The position numbers and the translations under genes are program-made. A stretch of DNA of 64,000 nucleotides from Georgenia sp. SYP-B2076 (lineage in GTDB: Bacteria > Actinomycetota > Actinomycetes > Actinomycetales > Actinomycetaceae): positions 1 to 64,000 of the forward strand of contig NZ_RXOZ01000012.1 of the NCBI RefSeq assembly GCF_003991205.1, given 5' to 3'. Positions 33,717-41,812 of this stretch are shown in pieces (position 1 is the stretch's first letter; each line of letters opens with the position of its first letter). The notes under the pieces were generated by a model, which was given only the letters and a program-made list of their open reading frames with translations, was not told the origin of the DNA and made no database searches.

Positions 33717-34972
33717 CCGCCGTCGCGTCCGCCCAGGCGGTGGTGCAGGTCCGCACCGCGCTGGCGCGGGGGGAGACGCTGCCCGGCGCGCTCGCCGACG
33801 GCCCGGTGGCCGCCCTCGGCGCGCGCGGCCTGCTCGAGCTCGACACCGCGGTCCGCGCCCAGCTGCGCGGCGCGGGCCCCGTCATCCAGCCGCTGCTGGA
33901 GGACCCGCGCGTCACGGACGTGCTGGTCAACGGCGCGGACGGCGTGTGGATCGACCGCGGTGACGGGCTCGAGCGGGTCGAGACGACGGACGAGACCTTC
34001 GCCGACGCCCTGGCCGTGCGGGCCCTGGCGACCCGTCTCGCGGCCGCCTGCGGGCAGCGCCTCGACGACGCCAGCCCGGTGGTCGACGGCTCCCTGCCCG
34101 ACGGCACACGCCTGCACGCCGTCCTGCCCCCGCTCTCCGCCGGCGGGACCCTCATCTCGCTGCGCACCCAGCGGTCCCGGGTCTTCACCCTGGGCGAGCT
34201 CGTCGGCTGCGGCACGGTGGCCCCGGCCGCCGAGCCGGTGCTGCGCGCCCTGGTGGACCGGCGCGCGAACGTGCTCGTCTCGGGCGCCACCGGATCGGGC
34301 AAGACGACGCTGCTGGCCACGATGCTGTCGCTCGTCGGGCCGGGGGAGCGGATCGTGTGCATCGAGGAGGCGGCCGAGCTGCGCCCCGACCACCCGCACG
34401 TGGTGCACCTGCAGGTCCGCCGCGCCAACGTCCAGCAGGTCGGTGAGGTGCCGCTCAGCGACCTGGTGCGCGCCGCGATGCGCATGCGCCCCGACCGGCT
34501 CGTCCTGGGCGAGTGCCGCGGGCCCGAGGTGCGCGACGTGCTCACCGCCCTGAACACCGGGCACGACGGCGGCTGGGCGACCGTCCACGCCAACGCCTCG
34601 GCGGACGTGCCCGCCCGGCTGGTGGCCCTGGGCGCGCTCGCGGGGATGGCGGAGAGCACGGTGGCCGCGCAGGCGGTCAGCGCCCTGGACGCGGTGGTGC
34701 ACCTGCGGCGCGACGGCGGCCTGCGCCGCCTGGTGGAGGTGGGGGTGTTCACGAGGTCGGGCAGCGAGCTCGTCTGCACGATCGCCCTGGCCGTGGCGCC
34801 CGACGGCACGGTGCGCCGCGGTCCCGGCTGGGCGCGGCTGGCCGCCCGCCTGGGCATGTCCCCGGAGGCGGAGACCCGGCCGACGCCGGAGGGGGGCACC
34901 CCGCCGCGGCGGGGTGCGCCGACGCGGCTGGGTGCTGCGCCCAGCGGCCGGCACGCGGCGGGGGCGCCATGA
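33713..34972 (+). CDS. tadA: TadA/CpaF-family secretion ATPase
   Basis: A 419-residue type II/IV secretion ATPase of the Tad group. The N-terminal domain ends in VNGADGVWIDRGDGL. Walker A is SGATGSGKTTLLATM, the Asp box / Walker B region is RIVCIEEAAELRPDHPHV and MRPDRLVLGECRGPEVRD, and the His box is WATVHANASAD. The enzyme powers pilus assembly at the membrane. It overlaps ssd and tadB by four bases each. The C-terminal 50 residues are Pro/Arg-rich and variable. Confidence 0.94.
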   Translation: MTAVASAQAVVQVRTALARGETLPGALADGPVAALGARGLLELDTAVRAQLRGAGPVIQPLLEDPRVTDVLVNGADGVWIDRGDGLERVETTDETFADALAVRALATRLAAACGQRLDDASPVVDGSLPDGTRLHAVLPPLSAGGTLISLRTQRSRVFTLGELVGCGTVAPAAEPVLRALVDRRANVLVSGATGSGKTTLLATMLSLVGPGERIVCIEEAAELRPDHPHVVHLQVRRANVQQVGEVPLSDLVRAAMRMRPDRLVLGECRGPEVRDVLTALNTGHDGGWATVHANASADVPARLVALGALAGMAESTVAAQAVSALDAVVHLRRDGGLRRLVEVGVFTRSGSELVCTIALAVAPDGTVRRGPGWARLAARLGMSPEAETRPTPEGGTPPRRGAPTRLGAAPSGRHAAGAP

Positions 34973-35793
34973 CGGCCGCGGTCCTGGCGGGGGCGCTCAC
35001 CGCGGCGGCCGTGCTGCTGGCGCGGCCCCCGCGGCGCTCCGAGCGCGGCCGGCCGTTGTCGCTCCGCGGGCGGTCGCTGGCCGCACCGCACGGTGCCGCG
35101 CGTCGCGCCGGCGGCCCGCGGCGTGCGGCGCGATGGCGTCGCGGTCGCGGGGCGGAGGTCGACCTCGGGGTGATCGTGACCGAGGTGGCCACACGGCTGC
35201 GCACCGGGTCCGGCGTCGAGGCGGCGTGGGCGCAGACGTTCGCGCGGGCGGGTCTCGCGCCGGGCAACTCCGCCGGCACGGAGGCGTGGATGGGCGACGA
35301 CGGCGTGCCGGCGCCGCTGCTCGAGCTGGCCGCGCGGCAGGAGGCACACGAGCGGCTCCCGCGCCCGCTGCGACGGTTCGCCCGCGGGCACACGAGGCGC
35401 GGGCCGCCCTGGCCCGCCGCCGTCGGCGCCACCACCGCCGGCGCGCTGCCGGGTGCGCTGGCCGCGTGCCGGCTCACCCACGAGATCGGGGCGCCGCTGG
35501 CGGAGGTGCTGGAGCGCTGCGCGCAGGGGATCACGGAGGCCGGCCACGCCCAGGCCGCGCGCGCCATCGCGCTCGCGGGCCCGCGCTCCAGCGCCCGGCT
35601 GCTGGGGTGGCTGCCGGTGCTCGGGCTGGGGCTGGGCGTGGCGGTGGGCGCGGACCCCTTCCACGTGCTGCTCGACGGCGGCCTCGGTACCGCCTGCCTC
35701 CTCCTCGGAGGCGTCCTCCTCGTCCTGGGGCGGCGCTGGGTGGCGGCGCTCGAGCGGGCGGCGCGCACCTCCGCCGACGGGCGGCCGCCGTGA
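34969..35793 (+). CDS. tadB: TadB-like type II secretion F-domain protein
   Basis: A 274-residue membrane protein: an N-terminal helix (AAVLAGALTAAAVLLA), an Arg-rich cytoplasmic segment, a helical F-domain (VDLGVIVTEVATRLRTGSGV ... TTAGALPGALAACRLTHEIG) and two C-terminal membrane helices (LLGWLPVLGLGLGVAVGADP, and GGVLLVLGRRWVA). It is the inner-membrane platform protein of Tad systems. ATG overlaps the tadA stop and its stop overlaps the next GTG, so the series is tightly coupled. Confidence 0.82.
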   Translation: MTAAVLAGALTAAAVLLARPPRRSERGRPLSLRGRSLAAPHGAARRAGGPRRAARWRRGRGAEVDLGVIVTEVATRLRTGSGVEAAWAQTFARAGLAPGNSAGTEAWMGDDGVPAPLLELAARQEAHERLPRPLRRFARGHTRRGPPWPAAVGATTAGALPGALAACRLTHEIGAPLAEVLERCAQGITEAGHAQAARAIALAGPRSSARLLGWLPVLGLGLGVAVGADPFHVLLDGGLGTACLLLGGVLLVLGRRWVAALERAARTSADGRPP

Positions 35794-36554
35794 CCGTCGC
35801 CCTCGTGCTCTCCGTCGTGCTCGCCTCGCTGCCCTGGGCCATGAACGGCCGCGCCGCCCGACGCGTGCCCGGTGGCCCGCCCCGGCAGACCCCAGGCAGC
35901 CCGCCGGGGGGCCTCATCGACGTCGCCGTGCTCCTCGACCTCGCCGACGCCGCCCTCGGTGCGGGCGCCTCGGTGCCGGGGACGCTCCAGGCGCTCGGCC
36001 GGGCCGTGACCGCTCCGACCGAAGGTCGTCGTCCGGGGCCGGGCGCCGCTGCGGGGATGGGTCCGGGCATCGGTCCGCCAAGGGGCCCGGGGATTGGCCC
36101 CCGGCCGGCTCGGGCCGGTCAGGTGCCCGATGGCCCGCGCCGGCGAACGGCCGGTGGAGGTCCGAGTGGTTCTCGCGCCCGGCTTCGCCCGGCCAGGGCG
36201 GCCCCGTGGGGACGGCGGCGCCGGGTGGCCGTCGGGCCGGCGCTCGAGCAGGCGGGCACCGCGCTGCTGCTCGGGGCGCCGTGGGCCGAGGCGTGGGAGT
36301 CGGCGCCGGGCATGCTGACCCCGCTCGCCGACGCCCTCGAGCCGGCCTGGGCCGACGGCGTCGCCCCGGGCCCGCTCCTGCGGCGTGCCGCCGAGTCGGT
36401 ACGCGCCGGCCGGCACCGGCAGGCGCAGGAGGCCGCGGCCCGGCTGGGCGTGCGCCTGGTCCTGCCGCTGGGGCTGTGCTTCCTGCCGGCGTTCATCCTT
36501 CTCGGGGTCTTCCCCGTGGTGATCGCCGCCGGCGGCCCCCTCCTCGGACGCTGA
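35790..36554 (+). CDS. tadC: TadC-like type II secretion F-domain protein with Gly/Pro-rich insert
   Basis: A 254-residue protein with an N-terminal helix (VALVLSVVLASLPWAM), an F-domain start (IDVAVLLDLADAALGAGASV), then an insert of about 65 residues rich in Gly, Pro and Arg (about 75-140) that replaces a helical part in relatives, the second F-domain half (LTPLADALEPAWADGVAPG) and C-terminal helices (LVLPLGLCFLPAFILLGVFP). The second platform protein of the Tad system. The insert has the composition of slipped GC-rich DNA and may be disordered. Confidence 0.8.
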   Translation: MTVALVLSVVLASLPWAMNGRAARRVPGGPPRQTPGSPPGGLIDVAVLLDLADAALGAGASVPGTLQALGRAVTAPTEGRRPGPGAAAGMGPGIGPPRGPGIGPRPARAGQVPDGPRRRTAGGGPSGSRARLRPARAAPWGRRRRVAVGPALEQAGTALLLGAPWAEAWESAPGMLTPLADALEPAWADGVAPGPLLRRAAESVRAGRHRQAQEAAARLGVRLVLPLGLCFLPAFILLGVFPVVIAAGGPLLGR

Positions 36555-36869
36555 GCACCGCCGCCACGTCGCGCGCCTCTCCCGGGGGTCGGCCGCCCAC
36601 ACCCGTGCCTGCGCCCTCGACCAGGGATTTCGTCCCGCACCCTCGACCCGAGCCCGCGCCCCCGGCGTCGGGACATCACCGCGCGCGCCTCGAGCCGCCC
36701 CGTTCGTGCCACCGGCTCCACAGCGGCGCGTCCTGCCCCGGCGTCCACAGCCGCGGCGGCGGCGCCGGCACGTGGTCCGCGCGCCCGAGCAGTCTCGTCG
36801 GTGACGGGCCGGCAGCCGGCCGGCTCGTCCGGGACGAGGCCCCTCGGGGCCCGACGGAAGGAGCCAACG
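36555..36869 (+). promoter_or_regulatory. Intergenic stretch before the pilin gene
   Basis: 315 bases without a recognisable gene, GC-rich and Pro/Arg-coding in several frames but with no start/ribosome-site pair. Near its end GGCCC-CTCG-GGGCC (36838-36851) forms a stable tetraloop hairpin 18 bases before the pilin start, followed by the Shine-Dalgarno GGAAGGAG. A processing site or separate promoter that raises pilin expression is likely here but is not proven by the sequence. Confidence 0.45.
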
Positions 36870-37091
36870 ATGAGGACGGTACGACGACATGGGGGACGCG
36901 TCCGTGCGGCCATGGGGCGCAGGCTCAGGCAGGTGCACGCCTCTGGCGAGGCGGGGATGGCGACGGCCGAGTACGCGGTGGGGACGGTCGCTGCGGCCTC
37001 GCTGGCGGGGGTGCTGCTCGCCATCCTCAAGAGCGACTGGGTGCGGGAGCTGATCTCGGACCTGATCCGCTCGGCCCTCGGCCTGGGATGA
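36870..37091 (+). CDS. DUF4244 / Flp-type pilin-like protein
   Basis: A 73-residue protein with a basic N-terminal leader (MRTVRRHGGRVRAAMGRRL), a prepilin-like site GEAG-MATAEYAVG with Glu five residues after the glycine, and a hydrophobic helix (GTVAAASLAGVLLAILK) followed by a short amphipathic end. This is the layout of Flp/Tad pilins and of DUF4244. It is the likely structural subunit of the appendage. A strong ribosome site precedes ATG 36870, and its stop overlaps the following TadE-like gene. Confidence 0.85.
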   Translation: MRTVRRHGGRVRAAMGRRLRQVHASGEAGMATAEYAVGTVAAASLAGVLLAILKSDWVRELISDLIRSALGLG

Positions 37092-37489
37092 CGCCTCACC
37101 AGCCGCCGACGGGCGGGGCCGGACGGCCCCGCCCGTCGGCGGGCGGAGCTGAGCGGGGGAGCGTCACCGCGGAGCTCGCGCTCGCGCTGCCGGGCGTGGT
37201 GCTGCTCCTCGTGGCCCTGCTGACCGCGGCGAGCGCGGCCCTGACCCAGGTACGGGTGGCCGACGCCGCCCGGGCCGGGGCCCGCGCCGCCGCGCTGGGG
37301 GAGCCGTACGCGGCGGTCGCCGACCTGACGGCACGGCTCGCGGGCGCCGACGCCGTCGTCCGGGTGCGCGGTGACGGGAGCTACCTCGTCGTCGAGGTCA
37401 CGCAGGACCTGCCCGGCCCGCTCGGGCTGGCCGACCTGAGGGCCACGGCGAGCGCCCGCGCCGTGCCCGAGCCCGGTGTGCCGGGATGA
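37088..37489 (+). CDS. TadE-like minor pseudopilin
   Basis: A 133-residue TadE-family protein: a hydrophilic Gly/Pro leader, then RGSVTAELALALPGVVLLLVA with the E-L-A-L-A-L-P signature and one membrane helix, followed by a small extracytoplasmic domain (VADAARAGARAAALGEPYAA ... VVRVRGDGSYLVVEVTQDLP). TadE-type proteins are minor pilins needed for Tad pilus assembly. It overlaps both neighbours by four bases. Confidence 0.85.
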   Translation: MTPHQPPTGGAGRPRPSAGGAERGSVTAELALALPGVVLLLVALLTAASAALTQVRVADAARAGARAAALGEPYAAVADLTARLAGADAVVRVRGDGSYLVVEVTQDLPGPLGLADLRATASARAVPEPGVPG

Positions 37490-37902
37490 GAGGGCGGCCG
37501 GGCAGCGACCGCGAACGGGAGGGCGTCCGGTCCGATCGCGGCGCGGGGACGGTCCTCGTCCTCGGGCTCGTCGCGGTCCTCATCACCCTGACGATCGCCG
37601 TCGCCGGGCTCGCCCAGGCCGTGCATGCCCGTGCCACGGCGCAGACGGCGGCCGACCTGGCGGCGCTCGCGGCCGCCACGGCCCTGCACCGGGTCGGCGG
37701 TCCGGCGTCAGATCCCTGCACGCTCGCCGGGCAGGTCGTCACGGCCAACGACGCCGAGCCGGCCGGCTGCACGGTGACCGGCGCCGTCGTCGAGGTCGGG
37801 GCGCGCGTGCGGATCCTGGGGCGGGTGGACGGCGTGCTGGTGGCACGGGCGACCGCGCGCGCCGGACCGGCGGTAGGCCCGCGCGCCGGGCCGGCGGGAT
37901 GA
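37486..37902 (+). CDS. TadE/TadG-like protein of the helicase/secretion neighbourhood
   Basis: A 138-residue protein starting with a basic leader, then RGAGTVLVLGLVAVLITLTI (membrane helix) and AQAVHARATAQTAADLAALA, the pattern of Tad-associated pseudopilin-like proteins (TadG N-terminal region). The remainder is a small domain with two cysteines (C77 and C93 by my count) that may form a disulfide outside the membrane. It is the last gene of the tad series; no TadV-type prepilin peptidase is encoded in the window. Confidence 0.78.
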   Translation: MRGRPGSDREREGVRSDRGAGTVLVLGLVAVLITLTIAVAGLAQAVHARATAQTAADLAALAAATALHRVGGPASDPCTLAGQVVTANDAEPAGCTVTGAVVEVGARVRILGRVDGVLVARATARAGPAVGPRAGPAG

Positions 37903-37954
37903 ACCGCGCGCCGCCGGGCGGGGGCAGCGGTGCCGCGTACGCGCGGCGGCCGAC

Positions 37955-38707
37955 CTAGACCCGGGCGGTCGCGGTGATCTCGCAGCCGGTGCTCGGGCCC
38001 CCGATCAGCGTCACCTCGAACGGGGCGGGGGCCTCGTCGGTGACGGGCTGCGGGGCCACCCCCGAGCCGGCCGCGACGACGGCGCCGGCGTCGTCGGTGC
38101 AGATCGCGTCGACGCGCACGTAGGCGAACCGTGCCGGGACGGTGGCGACCAGCGTGCCCGAGACGTGGTTGTCGAACCCGGTCACGTAGCGCCTGGTCGC
38201 CTGGTAGGTGACGGCGATGTCCTGGGCGCCGACGTCCCACGCGTTGACGGTCGGCGCGGGGCCGGTGGTGGGCTGCACGTGCTCGACGTTGACCTGGGCC
38301 TCGACCGAGGACACCCGCGCCTTCTCGGCCACGCTGAGCAGCGTGACGACACCGGTGGTGCCGGCGGGCCGGAGGACGGCCCGGTCGTGCTGCACGGTGA
38401 CGGTCGCGCCGGCGGCGTCGCGGACGGTCAGGGTCAGGGCGACGGTGACACCCTGCTTCGAGGGGTTCTCGAGGCGGGTGTGGGCCATCGTGGCGACCTG
38501 GTTCTGGACCAGGGCGGACGACGTGACCGCCACCTCCACGTTGTCGGTGGTGCCACCCTCGTCGGCGGGGGCGTCCAGGGCCTCCTGGCGTGCGGCGCCG
38601 GTTGCGGGCGCGTCCGGGCCGGGGGCCGCCGGGGTGACGGCCGGGTCCGCCGTGCACCCGGCGAGCAACGCGGCCCCGAGAACGAGGGCTGTGAAACGAC
38701 TACGCAT
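37955..38707 (-). CDS. Putative lipoprotein
   Basis: A 250-residue exported protein. RSRFTALVLGAALLAGC is a signal peptide ending in a lipobox (LAGC, cysteine at residue 18-22 depending on the start), followed by a Pro/Ala linker and beta-rich domain with repeated VTVALTLTVRDAAGATVTVQ-type strands and a late pair of cysteines. No family recognised. ATG 38707 is used; ATG 38719 and 38722 in frame would lengthen the leader. It lies between the tad series and the helicase gene. Confidence 0.7.
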   Translation of the reverse strand: MRSRFTALVLGAALLAGCTADPAVTPAAPGPDAPATGAARQEALDAPADEGGTTDNVEVAVTSSALVQNQVATMAHTRLENPSKQGVTVALTLTVRDAAGATVTVQHDRAVLRPAGTTGVVTLLSVAEKARVSSVEAQVNVEHVQPTTGPAPTVNAWDVGAQDIAVTYQATRRYVTGFDNHVSGTLVATVPARFAYVRVDAICTDDAGAVVAAGSGVAPQPVTDEAPAPFEVTLIGGPSTGCEITATARV

Positions 38708-38842
38708 CAGACCACCCATCATGCTGACGCCACCGCCGAGAAGTCCGCCGGCCGTGTGCGCGATCCTAGGGCGCGCCGCACCGGCCCGGGCCGGTTCCCG
38801 GCAGGCACGCCGGGGCGACCTTTGACGCCGGCCGCAGCCCCG

Positions 38843-38911
38843 GCGTGAGCGCGCCGTCGCCGACCGCGTCAGCGCGCCGGCGCCGACCGGGTCAGCGCGC
38901 CGGCGCCGCCC
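38843..38911. repeat. Three 23-bp tandem repeats
   Basis: Units at 38843-38865, 38866-38888 and 38889-38911 share the pattern GSGTSAGCGCGCCGKCGCCG followed by MCC, with one to three differences. They lie between the helicase stop (38923) and the lipoprotein start, in a stretch without a gene. They may form a 3' structure for the helicase mRNA. Confidence 0.75.
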
Positions 38912-38922
38912 ACGGCCCCGCG

Positions 38923-41349
38923 TCAGCCCGCCGAGGCCAGCAGCAGCCGCAGCAGCTTCACGGCGCCCTGCTTGTCGAGCGGGGAGTTGCCGTTGCCGCA
39001 CTTGGGTGACTGGACGCAGCTGGGGCACCCGTCCGCGCACGCGCAGGCGGTGATGGCGTCGAGGGTGGCCTGCAACCACTGCGCCGCCGCCCGGTAGCCG
39101 CGCTCGGCGAAGCCCGCCCCGCCGGGGTAGCCGTCGTGGACGAAGACGGTGGGCTGGCCCGTCTGCGGGTGCACCGCCGTCGACAGCCCGCCGATGTCCC
39201 ACCGGTCGCACGTGGCCAGCAGCGGCAGCAACCCGATCGAGGCGTGCTCGGCCGCGTGCAGCGCGCCGGGCAGCGCGTCCTTGCCGACCCCGGCCGCCTC
39301 GCACGCCTCGGCGGACAGCGTCCACCACACCGCCGTCGTGCGCAGCACCCGCTCCGGCATCTCGAGCGGGTAGGACCCGATGATGTCCATGCCGGGCAGG
39401 CGCCGCTTGTCGTAACCGGTGACGTGGCTGGTGACCTCCACGTCCCCGAACGACCACGTCACCGTCGCCGCGCCCGCCCGCCACTCCTCCTGGGAGCGCG
39501 TGGACATGATGCGCACGGACGACGTCGAGCGCGCCTTGGTGCGGTGCGCGAGCTCGGTGTCCTCGTGGACGAGGGCGACCTCGTCCTCCAGCGCGTCGAC
39601 GACGAAGGTGCGGCCCTGGTGGACGTAGACCGCGCCGGGGAACACGGTCGCGTCGGCGCGGGCGCCGTCGACCGTGCCCAGGACGGAGCCGGTGCCGATC
39701 TCGACCACCTGCACCGGCCGGGCCTCCCCGCCGCGGAGGTCGGTGAGATCTTGCGGCCGCTCGGGCCGGGCGAAGTTCCAGAACCACCCGTTCGGGCGGC
39801 GGCGCAGCAGCCCGCGCCGGGCGAGCTCGGCCAGCAGGGCCTCGTCGGGCAGGCCGAACCGCGCGAGGTCGGGGGCGGTCAGCGGGAGCTCGCCGGCGGC
39901 CGCGCACAGGTGGGGCGCGAGCACGTACGGGTTGGCCGGGTCGAAGGTGGTCGCCTCGACCCCGGAGCCGAAGATCGCCTCGGGATGGTGGACGAGGAAC
40001 CCGTCGAGGGGGTCCTCGCTGGCCACGAGCACGGCGACGCCGTCGGCGCCCGCCCGCCCGGCGCGCCCGGCCTGCTGCCACATCGACACCCGCGTCCCCG
40101 GCCAGCCGGCGATGATGACGGCGTCGAGGCCGGCCACGTCCACCCCCAGCTCCAGGGCGTTGGTGGTGGCCAGCGCCAGCAGGTCGCCGCTGCGCAGCGC
40201 CCGCTCGAGCTCGCGGCGCTCCTCGGGCAGGTACCCGCCGCGGTAGGCGGCCACGCGGGCGGCCAGCTCGCCGTCGACCTCCCGCAGGTGCCGCCGGGTC
40301 TGCTCGGCGATGACCTCGGCGCCGTAGCGGGAGCGGACGAACACCAGCGTGCGCGCCCCGGCGGACACGAGGTCGGCGAGCAGGGCCGCCGCCTCGGACG
40401 TGGCGCTGCGCCGCGGGCCGTCCTCGAGCGCCTCGGAGTCGGGGCCGGTGGCCGTCAGGTCCACGCCCTCGCCGGGCCAGGACCGGGCCCACCCGGTGGC
40501 CAGCGCCGGCTGCCACAGGGCGATGCTGCGCCGGCCGGCCGGGGCCGCGTCGTCGGTGACGGCGACGACATCCTCCTCCGGCACGCCGACGAGCCGGGAC
40601 GCGGTCAGCGCCGGCTCCGCCGTGGTGGCGGAGGCGCAGATGACGGTCGGGGTGGCGCCGTAGTGCTCGGCCAGGCGCAGCAGCCGGCGCAGCACCAGCG
40701 CGACGTGGGCGCCGAGGACGCCCCGGTACGCGTGGCACTCGTCCACGACGACGTAGCGCAGGCCGCGCAGCAGGCGCTGCCAGCGGCGGTGGCCGGGCAG
40801 CATCGAGAAGTGCAGGAAGTCGGGGTTGGAGAGCACGACGTCGGCGTGGTCGCGCGCCCAGTCCCGCTCGGTCAGCGGCGTGTCGCCGTCGCACGTGGTC
40901 ACCCGGACGCTGCGCAGGCGCGCGGCCGCGAGGAGCCGGTGCAGCCCGGCGAGCTGGTCGGCGGCCAGCGCCTTGGTGGGGGAGAGGTACAGGGTGCTGG
41001 GCCGGCGGGTGTAGGACCCGATGCTGCCGCCGTCGGGGCTCGCGGCCTGCGCGGCGCCCGCGCGCACCGCGGACAGCACCGGCAGCCAGGCGGCGAGGGA
41101 CTTCCCCGAGCCCGTGCCGGTGGCGATCACGGTGTGCCGGCCGTGCCACGCGGCGTCGGCGGCCTGGACCTGGTGCGTCCACGGCTGCTCGACGCCGGAG
41201 CGCCGGTAGCCGGCGACGACGTCGGCGTCGGCCCACTCCGGCCAGGCGGCGGTGCGCCCCGGGCGGGCGGGGATCTGCTCGAGGTGCACCAGCCGGCCGT
41301 CGCGCGTCCCGGTGGTGCGCAGCAGCTCCACGAGGTCAGGACTGGACAC
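38923..41349 (-). CDS. DEAD/DEAH-type helicase with DUF1998 domain (helicase/secretion neighbourhood, MrfA-like)
   Basis: An 808-residue superfamily 2 helicase. Walker A is ATGTGSGKSLAAWLP, the DECH box is VVVDECHAYRG, motif III is CASATTAEP, and the second RecA lobe has LALATTNALELGVDVAGLDAV and QQAGRAGRAG. The C-terminal DUF1998 region ends with a zinc-binding CACADGCPSCVQSPKCGNGN. Relatives include B. subtilis MrfA, which acts in mitomycin DNA repair. In actinobacteria this helicase is persistently linked to the ssd-tad cluster. The GTG at 41349 gives the start SSPDLVELLRTTG; upstream in-frame sequence is Pro/Arg-rich and unlikely to be coding. Confidence 0.92.
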   Translation of the reverse strand: MSSPDLVELLRTTGTRDGRLVHLEQIPARPGRTAAWPEWADADVVAGYRRSGVEQPWTHQVQAADAAWHGRHTVIATGTGSGKSLAAWLPVLSAVRAGAAQAASPDGGSIGSYTRRPSTLYLSPTKALAADQLAGLHRLLAAARLRSVRVTTCDGDTPLTERDWARDHADVVLSNPDFLHFSMLPGHRRWQRLLRGLRYVVVDECHAYRGVLGAHVALVLRRLLRLAEHYGATPTVICASATTAEPALTASRLVGVPEEDVVAVTDDAAPAGRRSIALWQPALATGWARSWPGEGVDLTATGPDSEALEDGPRRSATSEAAALLADLVSAGARTLVFVRSRYGAEVIAEQTRRHLREVDGELAARVAAYRGGYLPEERRELERALRSGDLLALATTNALELGVDVAGLDAVIIAGWPGTRVSMWQQAGRAGRAGADGVAVLVASEDPLDGFLVHHPEAIFGSGVEATTFDPANPYVLAPHLCAAAGELPLTAPDLARFGLPDEALLAELARRGLLRRRPNGWFWNFARPERPQDLTDLRGGEARPVQVVEIGTGSVLGTVDGARADATVFPGAVYVHQGRTFVVDALEDEVALVHEDTELAHRTKARSTSSVRIMSTRSQEEWRAGAATVTWSFGDVEVTSHVTGYDKRRLPGMDIIGSYPLEMPERVLRTTAVWWTLSAEACEAAGVGKDALPGALHAAEHASIGLLPLLATCDRWDIGGLSTAVHPQTGQPTVFVHDGYPGGAGFAERGYRAAAQWLQATLDAITACACADGCPSCVQSPKCGNGNSPLDKQGAVKLLRLLLASAG

Positions 41350-41812
41350 CGCACCAGTGTGCGCCACCGCGCCCACATGCCCCGCGCCCGCCGCGGGTGG
41401 CCCCGCGGCGCGGCAGGGCCGGGTGGGCGGCGGACCGGCGGGCGCCCCCGCCGGCGCCTCCCGCCGAGTGCGGCACGACACCTTGAGCGCGCCCCCTTGC
41501 CGGCTGCCGCACGCCGCGTGTCCAGGCGCGGTCGGTGACGGGAGGCAGCCCGCGCGTGGAGCGTTGCGGCGCGGGTCGGTGGGGAGCAGCCCGCGCAGCA
41601 CTCACGCCTCCCGCCTTCGGGGCGCGGTCGGCGACACGTCGTGGCTGGGACCTTGGTCCCCTGAGAAAATCCGATCTCGGACAAAGTGAGCACAACATCT
41701 TGTGGTCACGGCCCCGACACGCCACAACATGCAGTGGTCATCGCCGGGCGGCGTCTTACGTTGATCGCGCTCGCCGGACCGCCGGCCGTCCGCCCCACAA
41801 GGAGACCTCCAC
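41350..41812. promoter_or_regulatory. Intergenic region with the nrdD promoter
   Basis: 463 bases between the divergent helicase and nrdD genes. The left 300 bases are GC-rich with nothing recognisable. The right part is markedly less GC-rich (41660-41760) and holds the paired NrdR boxes and the -10 candidate TACGTT at 41757-41762, giving an nrdD leader of about 45 bases that ends in the ribosome site AAGGAG. Confidence 0.6.
41692..41738 (+). promoter_or_regulatory. Paired NrdR boxes before nrdD
   Basis: ACAACATCTTGTGGT (41692-41706) and ACAACATGCAGTGGT (41724-41738) are two copies of an NrdR-type box, exactly 32 bp apart (three helical turns), just upstream of the nrdD -10 element. NrdR represses ribonucleotide reductase genes through such pairs. 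The nrdR gene itself is not in the window. Confidence 0.8.

Noticed and set aside
32521-34954. Long minus-strand frames opposite ssd and tadA
   Set aside because: The plus-strand genes have clear Walker motifs and coupled starts; the antisense frames have no recognisable domain.
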